Shown: positions 33,731 through 42,947 of the stretch, piece by piece | Layout: every line of letters starts with the position of its first letter | Numbering within the stretch: the first letter of the stretch is position 1 | DNA from: Alphaproteobacteria bacterium | GTDB lineage: Bacteria > Pseudomonadota > Alphaproteobacteria > Sphingomonadales > Kordiimonadaceae | Direction of reading: 5' to 3' | DNA length: 64,000 nucleotides | Assembly (NCBI GenBank): GCA_006226495.1 | Contig: SBGU01000053.1 | Location: 1-64,000 of the forward strand | The notes under the pieces: model-generated | What the model was told of the DNA's origin: nothing | Seen by the model: only the letters and a program-made list of their open reading frames with translations | Database searches by the model: none | Position numbers and translations under genes: made by a program

Positions 33731-35740
33731 ATGACCCAAGGCATCCAGAACGGCCCGCGGGTGGTAGCGCTCGTGGGCCCCTATACAAGCGGCAAGACCA
33801 CACTGCTTGAGAATATTCTTTATATGACAGAGACCACCCGCCGCCGTGCCAATGGCGAGCGGGTTTTTGGTGACGACAGCGCGGAAGCCAAATCGCTTTC
33901 CATGGGTGTCGACATCAATCTCGCTTCGGTTCTTTATCTGGGCGACCAGTATATATTCATCGACTGCCCCGGTTCCGTGGAATTTTCGCAGGAAATGCGC
34001 AACGCCGTGCATGCCGCCGATATCGCGGTGGTGGTGGCGGAACCCGAACCCGAGAAGATACAGGCCCTGAGCCCGCTTCTCAGGGACCTGGAGAACGACG
34101 GCATCCCGCACCTTCTGTTCATCAACAAGATCGACCATTCGAACGTGCATGTGCGCGATCTGGCCGCGGCGGTGGACGATGTCAGCGCGCTGCCGGCGGT
34201 GCTGAGGCATATCCCGATCCGGGACGGCGGCAGCATCACAGGCTATGTCGACCTGGCGCACAAGCGCGCCTACAGTTACGGCATGGACGGCAAAAGTGAA
34301 CTGATCGACATGCCGGCGACACTGGCGGAACAGGTGAAGGACGAACGTTTCCACATGCTGGAAACCATTGCCGACTTCCATGACGAGTTGATGGAAGAAC
34401 TGCTGGAAGACATCGATCCGCCGTGCGACGAGGTGTTCAAGGACCTGGCCGATGATATGCGCCAGGGCCGCATCATGCCGATCCTGATGGGCTGTGCGAC
34501 CCAGGGCTATGGCCTCAGGCGCCTGATGAAAGCGCTCCGGCACGAGATGCCGGGTTTCGAGCTGGCCTCCAAACGCATGATGCCGACGGACGGCGAAAGC
34601 AGTTCGGCCTATATCTTCAAGACCCGGCACCTGCCGCACATGGGCAAAATGTCCTGCGGGCGCGTGATCAAGGGCACCATCAGCGACGGCTTGCACCTGG
34701 GTGGCAACAAGATCAGCGGGCTTTACCGCCTGCATGGCACCGAGGTCAAAAAAACCGCGCTGGCCGACGCCGGCGAAGTGGTGCTGATCCCGCGGCTGGA
34801 TGGTGTGCGCACGGGCGAAACCCTGGGCGGGCGCGGGGCGCCAAAACCGGCATCGTTGCAGCCCGTTTATTCAGTGTCCCTGCAGGTCAACGACCGCAAG
34901 GACGAAGCCCGGCTTTCGGAAGCACTCAGCAAGCTTCTGGAGGAAGATACCTCCTACGAGACCGAACATTGTGTCGACACGGGGCAACTGCTTCTGTGGG
35001 GGCAGGGCGAAATCCATATGCGGGCGGCGATGGCGCGGCTGAGGGAAAAATACGGCCTGGATGTGGCTTTCGGCAAACCCCGGGTGCCCTACAAGGAAAC
35101 CATCCGGCGCAGCAAAATCCAGCATTCCCGCTACAAGAAACAGTCAGGCGGCCATGGCCAGTTCGGCGATGTGATCGTCGAGATCAGGCCGCAGGCACCG
35201 GGCACCGGTTTCTGTTTCTCGGAAAAGGTCACGGGCGGGGCCATTCCCAAACAATATATCCCCAGCGTCGAAGCCGGCGTGAAGGATTATCTGAGCCACG
35301 GGCCGCTCGGGTTCCCGGTTGTTGATGTGGCGGTCGAATTGCAGGACGGCCAGTATCATTCGGTCGACAGTTCCGACATGGCCTTCAAGATGGCGGGTCG
35401 TATGGCCATGGTCGAGGCCATGCCCGACTGTGACCCCATCCTCCTGGAGCCGGTTGAAAAAGTGCAGGTGATGGCGCCCACGGCCCATATGGCCAAGATC
35501 AACAGCCTGATCGCCAGCCGGCGCGGGCAGATCCTCGGCTTCAATTCCCGACCGGGCTGGCCCGGCTGGGAACAGATTGAGGCCGAGATGCCGTCGGCAG
35601 AAATTCAGGACATGATCATCGAGCTTCGGTCCCTGACCCAGGGCACCGGCACGTTCCAGCATCGTTTCGATCACCTGACCGAACTGGGCGGTCGCCTGAA
35701 GGACAAGGTGCTGAGCGAACGGGAGCTCCTGGCACGCTGA
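33731..35740 (+). CDS. Elongation factor G-like GTPase (non-canonical)
   Basis: A 669-residue EF-G paralogue starting after GGAGGATCAC. G1 is GPYTSGKTTLLE near residue 14 and G4 is FINKID near 125. G3, canonically DTPGH, reads DCPGS near residue 78, so the catalytic His is a Ser. The effector region (AEAKSLSMGVDINLAS) also departs from the RGITI of true EF-G. Domains II-V follow, including VPYKETIRR and a HGQFGDVIVEIRP domain IV start. A group of alphaproteobacterial EF-G-like proteins has this DCPGS form; translocase activity is doubtful and the role unknown. The genuine fusA is expected elsewhere. Monocistronic. Confidence 0.9.
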   Translation: MTQGIQNGPRVVALVGPYTSGKTTLLENILYMTETTRRRANGERVFGDDSAEAKSLSMGVDINLASVLYLGDQYIFIDCPGSVEFSQEMRNAVHAADIAVVVAEPEPEKIQALSPLLRDLENDGIPHLLFINKIDHSNVHVRDLAAAVDDVSALPAVLRHIPIRDGGSITGYVDLAHKRAYSYGMDGKSELIDMPATLAEQVKDERFHMLETIADFHDELMEELLEDIDPPCDEVFKDLADDMRQGRIMPILMGCATQGYGLRRLMKALRHEMPGFELASKRMMPTDGESSSAYIFKTRHLPHMGKMSCGRVIKGTISDGLHLGGNKISGLYRLHGTEVKKTALADAGEVVLIPRLDGVRTGETLGGRGAPKPASLQPVYSVSLQVNDRKDEARLSEALSKLLEEDTSYETEHCVDTGQLLLWGQGEIHMRAAMARLREKYGLDVAFGKPRVPYKETIRRSKIQHSRYKKQSGGHGQFGDVIVEIRPQAPGTGFCFSEKVTGGAIPKQYIPSVEAGVKDYLSHGPLGFPVVDVAVELQDGQYHSVDSSDMAFKMAGRMAMVEAMPDCDPILLEPVEKVQVMAPTAHMAKINSLIASRRGQILGFNSRPGWPGWEQIEAEMPSAEIQDMIIELRSLTQGTGTFQHRFDHLTELGGRLKDKVLSERELLAR

Positions 35741-35745
35741 GGGGC

Positions 35746-35767
35746 AGGGCCCTTCGGGGCCCTTTCC
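35746..35767 (+). terminator. Putative terminator hairpin with UUCG tetraloop
   Basis: Stem AGGGCCC / GGGCCCT closing a TTCG loop, followed by a short TTTCC tract, 6 nt after the EF-G-like stop. The T tract is short, so it may be a weak terminator or a 3' stabiliser. Confidence 0.6.
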
Positions 35768-35841
35768 ACACACTGTCAAAAAAACTTGTAAGCTTTTCTG
35801 TATCCTCCAGTCTGTAAGGGTATCAGCAGACGATAGGGAGG

Positions 35842-37302
35842 ATGGAAAAGGTGAAGCTTTTTTCCCGGGTAACGACAGCAATCCTGGTCGGCCTGGCGGG
35901 CATGGGGTCCGCCAGCGCCGTTCAGGCACAAGAGGAAACGGTGGCGCCCGCCCTGGCGCGCTGCCACATAGACGGCGTCCGTGAATGGGCGCAATGCGCA
36001 ACCCTTTCCGTCCCCCTTGATTATGACGATCCCAGTGGCGGCAGCATCGAGCTTTTTGTCGCGGTCATTCCGGCGCTTAGCGGCAATCCGTCGCCGGACC
36101 CGCTGTTCGTGTTCGCGGGTGGCCCGGGGCAGGCGGCCGCAGAATATGGTGTGCTTGTGGATGCCGCTTTTTCGCCCATTCATTCGGGGCGGGATATCGT
36201 GCTGATGGACCAGCGTGGCACCGGGCGCTCGACCCCGCTGGCCTGTGATGCAAGCGACGTGCTGGACCGGGACGACCTGATGGCAGCCATTGCCAAATGC
36301 CATGCGGGCCTGGGCATCGATGCCAGCCATTTCACCATGGAAGCTGTGGTGCGGGATGCCGAGGCGGTGCGCGCCTTCCTCGGCGCGGGCAAACTGAACC
36401 TGTGGGGCGGTTCCTGGGGCACCCGCACGGCGGCCCTTTACTTGAAACGCTACCCGGGGCATGTGCGGTCGGTCATCGTGGATGGTGTGTTGCCGCCCGA
36501 TGTGCCGCTTCTGACCTCGTCGGCCAAAAGTGCCGAACGCGCGAAACGGCTGTTGAGCGACGCCTGCCGCGCATCCGATGCCTGCAGCAGGACCTATGGC
36601 GACCTTGATGTACAGGTTGCCAGCCTGATGCAGAAGGCGGATGCCGGTGAACTTCAGTTCACCGGGCCTGACCCTGTGTCCGGCAAGCCGATGGACCTGC
36701 CGATCGATTTCCAGTCGGCGGTCGAGGGCGTGCGGTCCGTGCTGTATTCGGCACCCGGCACGGTGGTTCTTCCCTATGCCATCGATGCCGCCAACAAGGG
36801 CGACCTGAAGCCCTTTGTGGCCGGCATGGCCGCCGGTAATGCCATGTCCGAAAGCATGTATCTGGGGGCCACCCTGTCGATCCTGTGTGGCGAGGAAGTG
36901 CCGCGCGTGACCGCAGTCGACGCCGAAGCTGCGGGGCAAGGCAGTTTCGCACGCGACAGTTATTACCGCTTCTGGTCCCAGGCCTGCGGGAACTGGACCG
37001 CGAAGCGGCCGGCGCCGGATGCCTTCGAAGCCATGGCGGGTGATGTACCCTTGCTGGCCCTGTCGGGCGAACTGGACCCTGTCACGCCGCCCGCGATGGC
37101 GGAACATCTGGTGGCCGGTTTCCCGAACGGCCGGGCGATCACGGTCAGGGGCAATGGCCATATCAGCAGCTATGCCGGCTGCATGCCGGGGCTGATTGCC
37201 GAATTTATCGACACGCTTGATGCCGCCGCGCTGGACACCAGTTGCCTTGACCATATGGAACGCCCGTCCATCGTGACCGGGCTCAATGGCGGCACACAAT
37301 AG
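35842..37302 (+). CDS. Exported alpha/beta hydrolase, S33 peptidase-like
   Basis: A 486-residue exported hydrolase with a Sec signal peptide (residues ~8-28, ending VQAQ). The S33/tripeptidyl aminopeptidase pattern is visible: oxyanion FAGGPGQAA near residue 93, DQRGTGRS near 118, nucleophile WGGSWGTRTA near 190, acid in SGELDPVTPP near 413 and His in GNGHISS near 438. It likely removes N-terminal residues (proline-type) from peptides in the periplasm or medium, or hydrolyses esters. An ABC-2 exporter begins 15 nt downstream, so the genes form one unit, possibly for a peptide or antibiotic-like compound. Confidence 0.87.
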   Translation: MEKVKLFSRVTTAILVGLAGMGSASAVQAQEETVAPALARCHIDGVREWAQCATLSVPLDYDDPSGGSIELFVAVIPALSGNPSPDPLFVFAGGPGQAAAEYGVLVDAAFSPIHSGRDIVLMDQRGTGRSTPLACDASDVLDRDDLMAAIAKCHAGLGIDASHFTMEAVVRDAEAVRAFLGAGKLNLWGGSWGTRTAALYLKRYPGHVRSVIVDGVLPPDVPLLTSSAKSAERAKRLLSDACRASDACSRTYGDLDVQVASLMQKADAGELQFTGPDPVSGKPMDLPIDFQSAVEGVRSVLYSAPGTVVLPYAIDAANKGDLKPFVAGMAAGNAMSESMYLGATLSILCGEEVPRVTAVDAEAAGQGSFARDSYYRFWSQACGNWTAKRPAPDAFEAMAGDVPLLALSGELDPVTPPAMAEHLVAGFPNGRAITVRGNGHISSYAGCMPGLIAEFIDTLDAAALDTSCLDHMERPSIVTGLNGGTQ

Positions 37303-37317
37303 GGGCAGGGGGAAACC

Positions 37318-38052
37318 ATGATCATCATAGACCATATCGCCAAGAATTTCGGCGACATCCAGGCCGTGCGCGATGTCAGCCTTGAGGCCCGCGACGGCGC
37401 CATCACCACCTTGCTGGGCGCCAACGGCTCGGGCAAGACCACAACCCTGCGCACCGTGGCCGGGCTTCTGAAGCCCAGCACCGGGACCGTGAAGGTGGAC
37501 GGCATCGCGGTGGCGGACGACCCGCTGGCCGCCCAGCGCCGGCTGGGCATTTTCCCGGACCAGTTCGGGCTTTATACCCGGCTGACCACCCGGGAACATC
37601 TGGCCTATTATGGCGAACTGCATGGCCTCAGTGGTGCGGCGCTTGACGGTGCCATTACCGATGTGGCGGGACTCCTGCACATGCAGGACATCCTGGACCG
37701 CCGCACCGAAGGGTTCAGCCAGGGCCAGCGCATGAAGGTGGCCCTGGCACGCGCGATCGTGCACCGGCCGCAGAATGTGGTGCTGGATGAACCCACGCGC
37801 GGCCTTGATGTCATGAGCGTGCGGCTGTTGCGCCGCATCCTGACCGACCTTCGGGAAGCAGGGCATTGTGTACTGCTTTCAAGCCATGTCATGGCCGAAG
37901 TCGAAATCCTGTCCGACCATGTGGTGATGATGGTCGACGGTGTCGTGTGTGCCGCAGGCACCGCCGCCGAGCTTGTCGCGAAAAGCGGCCAGCCGAACCT
38001 TGAAGAAGCCTTCGTGCATCTGACCGAAACCCATGAAAGGACCGCAGCATGA
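37318..38052 (+). CDS. ABC transporter ATP-binding protein, NatA-like
   Basis: A 244-residue ABC ATPase. Walker A GANGSGKTT is near residue 34, signature FSQGQRMKVALARA near 137 and Walker B VVLDEPTRGLDVMS near 157, with the H-loop in LLSSHVMAEVE near 190. It resembles NatA, the ATPase of the NatAB ABC-2 exporter. It overlaps the permease gene by 4 nt (ATGA) and follows the S33 hydrolase gene by 15 nt. Inner face of the cytoplasmic membrane. Confidence 0.93.
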   Translation: MIIIDHIAKNFGDIQAVRDVSLEARDGAITTLLGANGSGKTTTLRTVAGLLKPSTGTVKVDGIAVADDPLAAQRRLGIFPDQFGLYTRLTTREHLAYYGELHGLSGAALDGAITDVAGLLHMQDILDRRTEGFSQGQRMKVALARAIVHRPQNVVLDEPTRGLDVMSVRLLRRILTDLREAGHCVLLSSHVMAEVEILSDHVVMMVDGVVCAAGTAAELVAKSGQPNLEEAFVHLTETHERTAA

Positions 38053-39218
38053 ACCCGACCTGGCTTGTGGTGCTCAGAAAAGAGCTGAAGGACATGGTGC
38101 GCGACAAGCGTGCCGTGCTGGCGATTGCCTATTATGCCTTCGGTGTGCCGCTTCTGATGGCCTTTGTCCTGTTCCTGATGAGCGACGACCGCGGCGAATA
38201 CGACCGGCTGCAGGTGGCGATTGTCGGGCAGGAACAGGCGCCGGGCCTGGTATCCTTCATGGCCAATGCCGGCATCGAGGTGCAGGAAGCCATGGTCGGC
38301 GCGAACCCGGAAAAGCTGCCGTCCGGCGCCGATGCGCTGGTCATTCTGCCCAAAACCTATGCCGACGACCTTGTGGCCGGCAAACAGGTGAAAATCCGGC
38401 TGTTTGTCGACGAAACCACCAAGGGCGGCGCCAAGCGCGGCTCGGTGGTTGAACGCACAATCCAGGCTTATGGCGCCCAGATCGCCACCGTGCGGCTGGT
38501 GAACCGGGGCGTGCCGCCCACCCTGACCATGCCGTTTTCAGTGGTGACCGCCGACCTGGCCAACAGCCAGTTTGTGGTGAAGATGCTCGGTTACAGCCTT
38601 GTGCTTCTGTTCATGTTTGCGCCCTTTGTGTCGGGCATGAGCGTGGCACTGGATGCCCTGGCCGGCGAGCGTGAACGCCAGAGCCTGCAATCCCTGATGG
38701 CCCAGCCCGTCGGTGCGCGGGATGTCGTGATCGGCAAGTGGCTGACCGTCGCCATTTTCAGCTTCGCGGGTTCGTCGCTTGCGATGGCGGTGAACCTGAC
38801 CGTGCTGAATTTCCTGCCGCACGATGTGCTGCCGTTCCCCTTGAAGGCCAGTGTGCCCGGGCTGTTGCTGGCTTTCAGCCAGATGGCCTGCCTCAGCCTG
38901 TTCGTGAGCGGGCTTTTGCTGACCGTCAGCATCCATGCCAAAAGCTTCAAGGAAGGCCAGACCTACATGTCGCTGTTCATGATGCTGCCGGTGCTGGTGG
39001 GCTACAGCAAGATGTATGGCGACGCCAAGATCCCGGCGGCGGCCAACTATCTGCCGATCTTCGCCGATGTCGAAAGCCTGTCGCGCATCCTGTTCGTGGG
39101 GGAACCGTCGGCGGAATTCATCCTGGCGGCCATGGTCTCCAGCCTGATCGGCGCGGCCTTGTGTATCGGCATCACCACGCGCCGGCTGACCAGCGAACAA
39201 TTGCTGGCCGACGCCTGA
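38049..39218 (+). CDS. ABC-2 type permease, NatB-like
   Basis: A 389-residue ABC-2 membrane protein. One helix near residues 21-41 is followed by a large extracytoplasmic domain to about residue 175, then five or more helices to the C-terminus, as in NatB/YhaP permeases. The segment SGMSVALDALAGERERQSLQSLMAQPVGARDVVIGKWL (about residue 195-235) contains the E-R-x-x-x-x-L-x-x-L-x-x-x-P signature of ABC-2 permeases. It overlaps the NatA-like ATPase gene. NatAB exports Na+ in Bacillus; the substrate here is open. Confidence 0.92.
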   Translation: MNPTWLVVLRKELKDMVRDKRAVLAIAYYAFGVPLLMAFVLFLMSDDRGEYDRLQVAIVGQEQAPGLVSFMANAGIEVQEAMVGANPEKLPSGADALVILPKTYADDLVAGKQVKIRLFVDETTKGGAKRGSVVERTIQAYGAQIATVRLVNRGVPPTLTMPFSVVTADLANSQFVVKMLGYSLVLLFMFAPFVSGMSVALDALAGERERQSLQSLMAQPVGARDVVIGKWLTVAIFSFAGSSLAMAVNLTVLNFLPHDVLPFPLKASVPGLLLAFSQMACLSLFVSGLLLTVSIHAKSFKEGQTYMSLFMMLPVLVGYSKMYGDAKIPAAANYLPIFADVESLSRILFVGEPSAEFILAAMVSSLIGAALCIGITTRRLTSEQLLADA

Positions 39219-39251
39219 GGCGGTTCGGGGCAGGGGCAAAAGCAGGGACCT

Positions 39252-39731
39252 ATGGACCTTTCCGCCATCCTTTCAGAGCACGGGGCCATGCTGGGCCGGA
39301 TCGTCGCTTCCTATGAAGCCGATCCGGCACTGCAGCAGGAACTGATGCAGGAAGTGTCCCTGACCCTGTGGCGCGCGTTGCCAAAATATAATGCCAGCGG
39401 CAGCCTGAAGGCCTTTGTGGCGCGCGTGGCCCAGAACCGCTGCATCAGCCATGTCGGCAAGGCCGCCGCGGCACCGCGCCGGGCCGAACTGGACGACGAA
39501 ATGGTGGCCGATAGCCCGCATCCGGAAGAAAGCCTGAGCCGCGAACAGCAGCGGCAGGCGCTTCTGATTGCAGTCAGGCGCTTGCCCCTGCCGCTCCGGC
39601 AGGTGACGACCCTGGCGCTGGAAGGCCTCAGCCACCGGGACATCGCCGATGCGCTGGGGATCAGTGAAAACAATGCCATGGTCCGCTTCAGCCGGGCCAA
39701 GACGCTTCTGCGCGACCTTGTGGCGCGGTAA
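39252..39731 (+). CDS. ECF-type RNA polymerase sigma factor
   Basis: A 159-residue sigma factor. Region 2 spans residues ~8-75, with DPALQQELMQEVSLTLWRAL (the core-binding and -10 contact helices) and GSLKAFVARVAQNRCISHVG. Region 4 spans ~100-157, with LPLPLRQVTTLALEGLSHRDIADALGISENNAMVRFSRAKTLL, the -35 helix-turn-helix. It lies 33 nt after the ABC permease and 11 nt before a two-part membrane protein gene that may act as its anti-sigma. There is no N-terminal signal or extra domain. Confidence 0.93.
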   Translation: MDLSAILSEHGAMLGRIVASYEADPALQQELMQEVSLTLWRALPKYNASGSLKAFVARVAQNRCISHVGKAAAAPRRAELDDEMVADSPHPEESLSREQQRQALLIAVRRLPLPLRQVTTLALEGLSHRDIADALGISENNAMVRFSRAKTLLRDLVAR

Positions 39732-39742
39732 GGGGAACACGC

Positions 39743-40384
39743 ATGGACAAAAAACCGGAAAAAACCGACATGCCGGACTTTGGCGATCTTGCCAGCCTGT
39801 GGCAGGAAGGCCCGGCCATGGACATGAGCGCGCTGGCGCGGCGGACCCGTTTCCTGGGCTGGCGCACACGCATTTTTGCCGCCTTCGAAGCTACATTCTG
39901 TCTTGCCATGGTCGTCTTTGCCATATTCGCGCTCGACTGGTCCAGGGCATCGCACCAGATTGTCGGTGCCTTCTGCATCCTGTTCAGCCTTGCGGGCGCC
40001 TGGGTCGCCATTGAATCGCGCCGGGGTGCATGGGACGTGTCTGCGGGGTCTGCCCGCGACCTTGTGGCGCTGCAGATCCGCCGTGCCCGCGCCGGCATCC
40101 GCTACATGCGCCTGAATGTGCTGTTCGGTTATGCCAGCCTTTTGCTGATCCCGCTTGGCTATTGGAAGCTGGTCCAGGACCTTGGCGGCTGGCGTTCGGA
40201 ACGAATGATTGGCTTGCACGCCATGTTTCTGTTCCTGATCAGCTTTGTGATCGGTTTCCATGTATTCACGCGCTATTACACGCGCCGAAAACAGGCGGAA
40301 ATTGCCGCCTTTTCCAAGCTGTTGCAGGAAATGTCGGACGAGATATCAGCCGCTGCGGACGAGACGGCGGATGAAGCCTCGTAA
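39743..40384 (+). CDS. Membrane protein, putative partner of the ECF sigma factor
   Basis: A 213-residue membrane protein with hydrophobic segments at about residues 46-64, 69-88, 120-140 and 152-172, and a soluble helical N-terminus (DLASLWQEGPAMDMSALARR) and C-terminus (KQAEIAAFSKLLQEMSDEI). No zinc-type anti-sigma HxxxCxxC motif is seen. Position directly after a sigma gene suggests an anti-sigma or sensor, which is inference only. Its last 39 nt overlap the 3' end of the convergent mnmC gene. Confidence 0.72.
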   Translation: MDKKPEKTDMPDFGDLASLWQEGPAMDMSALARRTRFLGWRTRIFAAFEATFCLAMVVFAIFALDWSRASHQIVGAFCILFSLAGAWVAIESRRGAWDVSAGSARDLVALQIRRARAGIRYMRLNVLFGYASLLLIPLGYWKLVQDLGGWRSERMIGLHAMFLFLISFVIGFHVFTRYYTRRKQAEIAAFSKLLQEMSDEISAAADETADEAS

Positions 40385-42238
40385 GGGGCTGACCGCCGGC
40401 AACAGGTCCATCGGCAGTGGCAATGGCTCGCCTGTCATCAGGGCCGCCAGATAGTCACCCAGAAGCGGGCCATATTGGTATCCCTTGGAGCCAAGGCCGG
40501 TCAGCATATAAAGGCCGGACACGGCGTCGGGCGCACCAAGGCCAGGCGCGCGGGCATCGATCGCCATCGGCTGGTAACGGTCGGCGGCGGCCTGCCAATC
40601 GGGCACGGCACCCGCAAACGGCAGGTGGTCCGCCGTGGTCGCGCGCACACCGGCCCACGAATGGCTGATCGCATCATCCGGAACCTCGCACCCTGTCGCG
40701 GCAGCAAGTGCCGTCAGGATACGCTGCCGGTCTTCTGGCTGCGGCGCATAATCGGTATCGCACACACTGTGCAAACGGTCGAAGGTCGAGCCGATGGTAC
40801 GCCCGCCGTCTATGGCGGCGGTCACGTAGCCGCCAAAGGCAAAGCTGCAGGCCGGCAGCGCGGCAAGCCGGTCAACATCCACACATTCCACCTGGCCCCG
40901 GTTGGGCCGCAGTTCTATATGGTCGCCTGTGCCGGCAAGTGCGCCGCTTCCAAGCCCGGCAGCAACGACCACATTCGGTGCTTCATGGACGGTGTTGCCG
41001 TCCTGGTCCAGCAGGCGCCAGCCGGCGTCCGTGGCTTCAAGGCGGTCGATATCGGCTTTGACCATGGGAATGCCGCTCAACAGCGCCGCCAGCGCGGCCC
41101 TCGTGTCCAGGCTGCCGCCCATGGGCAGGTGGAAACCTTCCGTATTCGGCTGCAGCCAGTCGGCGCCCCATTTCAGGTGTGTGGCCACCCGCGCCAGCCG
41201 GTCGGCACTTTCGTCGCCCTTGGGCAACTGGTCGATACCCCGCGCCGCGGCCCAGGTGCCGGCGAACGGCGGGAAGGCCGCCGCATAGGCATGGGCCGAG
41301 GTGAAGAAGCTGGCAACCGGCTGGTCATCCAGCAGGAAACGCGGTGCCAGGATCGCGGCCGGTACATGGCTGGCAACCGGTTTTGTGCCCGCGACCATCG
41401 TGACCTGCCGGCCCCGGCGAACAAGGGCCGCCGCGACACTGGCACCCGCGATGCCGGCACCGATCACCGCGACAGGCCCGTCACGCATCGGCGCACCCGG
41501 CAGGGCCCAGTCGGGGCAGGGCGCGCCTGTGGCCATGGTCGGTGTTTCCATCACACCCACCAGTCGTTCGCGCTTGCGGCCATATCCCGGCACCTTGTCG
41601 ACATGGAAGCCGCGTGCCTGCAGCCCCCGCCGCACAAAACCCGCCGCCGTGAAGGTGGCAAAGCGGGTGCCGGTGTGCGACAGACGGGCAATCTGGTCCA
41701 GAACTGCATCAGACCACATGTCCGGGTTCCTGGCGGGCGCGAAGCCGTCCAGGTACCAGGCATCCACATGGGCCGAAAGGCTGCTGAAGGCCTGCTCGGC
41801 GGTGCCGAACATCAGGATCAGGGTGATCTGGCCATCCTCGAAGTGCCGTGTGTGGAAACCCGCCGCCGGTGGCGGCCAGGCGGCGGACAGTTGTTCGGCA
41901 AAGGGCGCAACCTCGGGGAAGGTGGCATGGGCCGCTGCAAGTGCTGCGCGGTCCAGCGGATAACCTTCCACCGAAATGAAGGTCAGGCGCCCGCGCGTGC
42001 CGCTTTCTTTCCAGGCCTTCCAGGTGGCCAGGAAATTCAGCCCGGTGCCAAAACCGGTTTCAGCGATGACAAAATGGTCGCGGTCCTGCCATATGGCGGG
42101 TGCGCCCGTGCCTTCGATGAATACAAAGCGGGTTTCTTCAAGCCCGTTTTCGGCGGAATAATAGACATCGCCGAAACGCGGCGCGACCGGGGCATTGCCC
42201 CGCCACTCGAGCTCATCTTTTGCGACTGTTTCCACCAT
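40346..42238 (-). CDS. mnmC: Bifunctional tRNA mnm5s2U biosynthesis protein MnmC
   Basis: A 630-residue fused enzyme acting on wobble uridine of some tRNAs. The N-terminal methyltransferase (residues ~1-235) has SAM motif ETGFGTGLNFLATW near residue 60 and WYLDGFAPARNPDMW near 170. The C-terminal FAD oxidase (residues ~250-630) starts with VIGAGIAGASVAAALVRRG and has SWAGVRATTADHLPFAG and LTGLGSKGYQYGPLLGDYLAAL near the end. The C-part removes carboxymethyl from cmnm5U and the N-part methylates nm5U. It overlaps the convergent membrane-protein gene by 39 bp at the 3' end. Confidence 0.94.
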   Translation of the reverse strand: MVETVAKDELEWRGNAPVAPRFGDVYYSAENGLEETRFVFIEGTGAPAIWQDRDHFVIAETGFGTGLNFLATWKAWKESGTRGRLTFISVEGYPLDRAALAAAHATFPEVAPFAEQLSAAWPPPAAGFHTRHFEDGQITLILMFGTAEQAFSSLSAHVDAWYLDGFAPARNPDMWSDAVLDQIARLSHTGTRFATFTAAGFVRRGLQARGFHVDKVPGYGRKRERLVGVMETPTMATGAPCPDWALPGAPMRDGPVAVIGAGIAGASVAAALVRRGRQVTMVAGTKPVASHVPAAILAPRFLLDDQPVASFFTSAHAYAAAFPPFAGTWAAARGIDQLPKGDESADRLARVATHLKWGADWLQPNTEGFHLPMGGSLDTRAALAALLSGIPMVKADIDRLEATDAGWRLLDQDGNTVHEAPNVVVAAGLGSGALAGTGDHIELRPNRGQVECVDVDRLAALPACSFAFGGYVTAAIDGGRTIGSTFDRLHSVCDTDYAPQPEDRQRILTALAAATGCEVPDDAISHSWAGVRATTADHLPFAGAVPDWQAAADRYQPMAIDARAPGLGAPDAVSGLYMLTGLGSKGYQYGPLLGDYLAALMTGEPLPLPMDLLPAVSPLRGFIRRLVRSG

Positions 42239-42351
42239 TGTAACGGTCCGGCGAATTCGGGGATCGGTGGGCGACCTTCTAAACCATCACTTGGCTTTTG
42301 TCTGCTTTCAATTATTGTTGTTATTTCAGGCAAGGGATTGGGATAAGCTTT

Positions 42352-42876
42352 ATGTTGTACGAACTTGACGGTGTCAGGCCCGAATTTGCGGACGAAACGG
42401 CATGGGTCGCGCCCTCTGCGGCCGTGATCGGTCGGGTCCATCTCGCGGCAGGCGCCAGCGTCTGGTTCAATGTCACCATCCGGGGCGACAACGACCCCAT
42501 CACCATCGGTGAAGACAGCAATATCCAGGATAACTCGGTCCTGCATGCCGATCCCGGTGTGCCAACCACGATCGGCAAGGGTGTCACCATCGGTCACAAG
42601 GTCATGCTGCATGGCTGTACCGTCGGCGACAATACGCTGATCGGCATGGGCGCCACGGTCCTCAACCGCGCGGTCATCGGCAAGGACAGCATCGTGGGGG
42701 CAGGCGCGCTGGTGACCGAGGGCAAAAGCTTCCCCGACGGCGTGCTGATCGTGGGTGCGCCGGCTCGCGTCATCCGGGAACTCAAGCCCGAAGAAAAGGA
42801 AATGATCCGCATGTCGGCCAAAATCTATGTCGATAATGCAACACGTTTCGCCCGTGGACTGAAGGAAGTGATTTAG
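42352..42876 (+). CDS. Gamma carbonic anhydrase family protein
   Basis: A 174-residue left-handed beta-helix protein of the gamma-CA (Cam/YrdA/PaaY) group. Hexapeptide repeats run through the sequence, and the three zinc-ligand histidines are present in SVLHADPG, TIGHKVML and MLHGCTV (residues ~63-86). The terminal part is a helix. Family members form trimers and may catalyse CO2 hydration or act structurally. The start at 42352 is the first ATG that begins the repeat fold. Divergent from mnmC. Confidence 0.9.
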   Translation: MLYELDGVRPEFADETAWVAPSAAVIGRVHLAAGASVWFNVTIRGDNDPITIGEDSNIQDNSVLHADPGVPTTIGKGVTIGHKVMLHGCTVGDNTLIGMGATVLNRAVIGKDSIVGAGALVTEGKSFPDGVLIVGAPARVIRELKPEEKEMIRMSAKIYVDNATRFARGLKEVI

Positions 42877-42947
42877 CATTAGGCAAACGGCGGATTTCAG
42901 CGTATGGCCTCACGCCGACCGGAAAGAAGCCGTAAACGAGTTTATAG

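Noticed and set aside
35776-37866. A 696-codon minus-strand open frame
   Set aside because: It spans the S33 hydrolase gene and the start of the ABC ATPase gene in antisense; no family signature.
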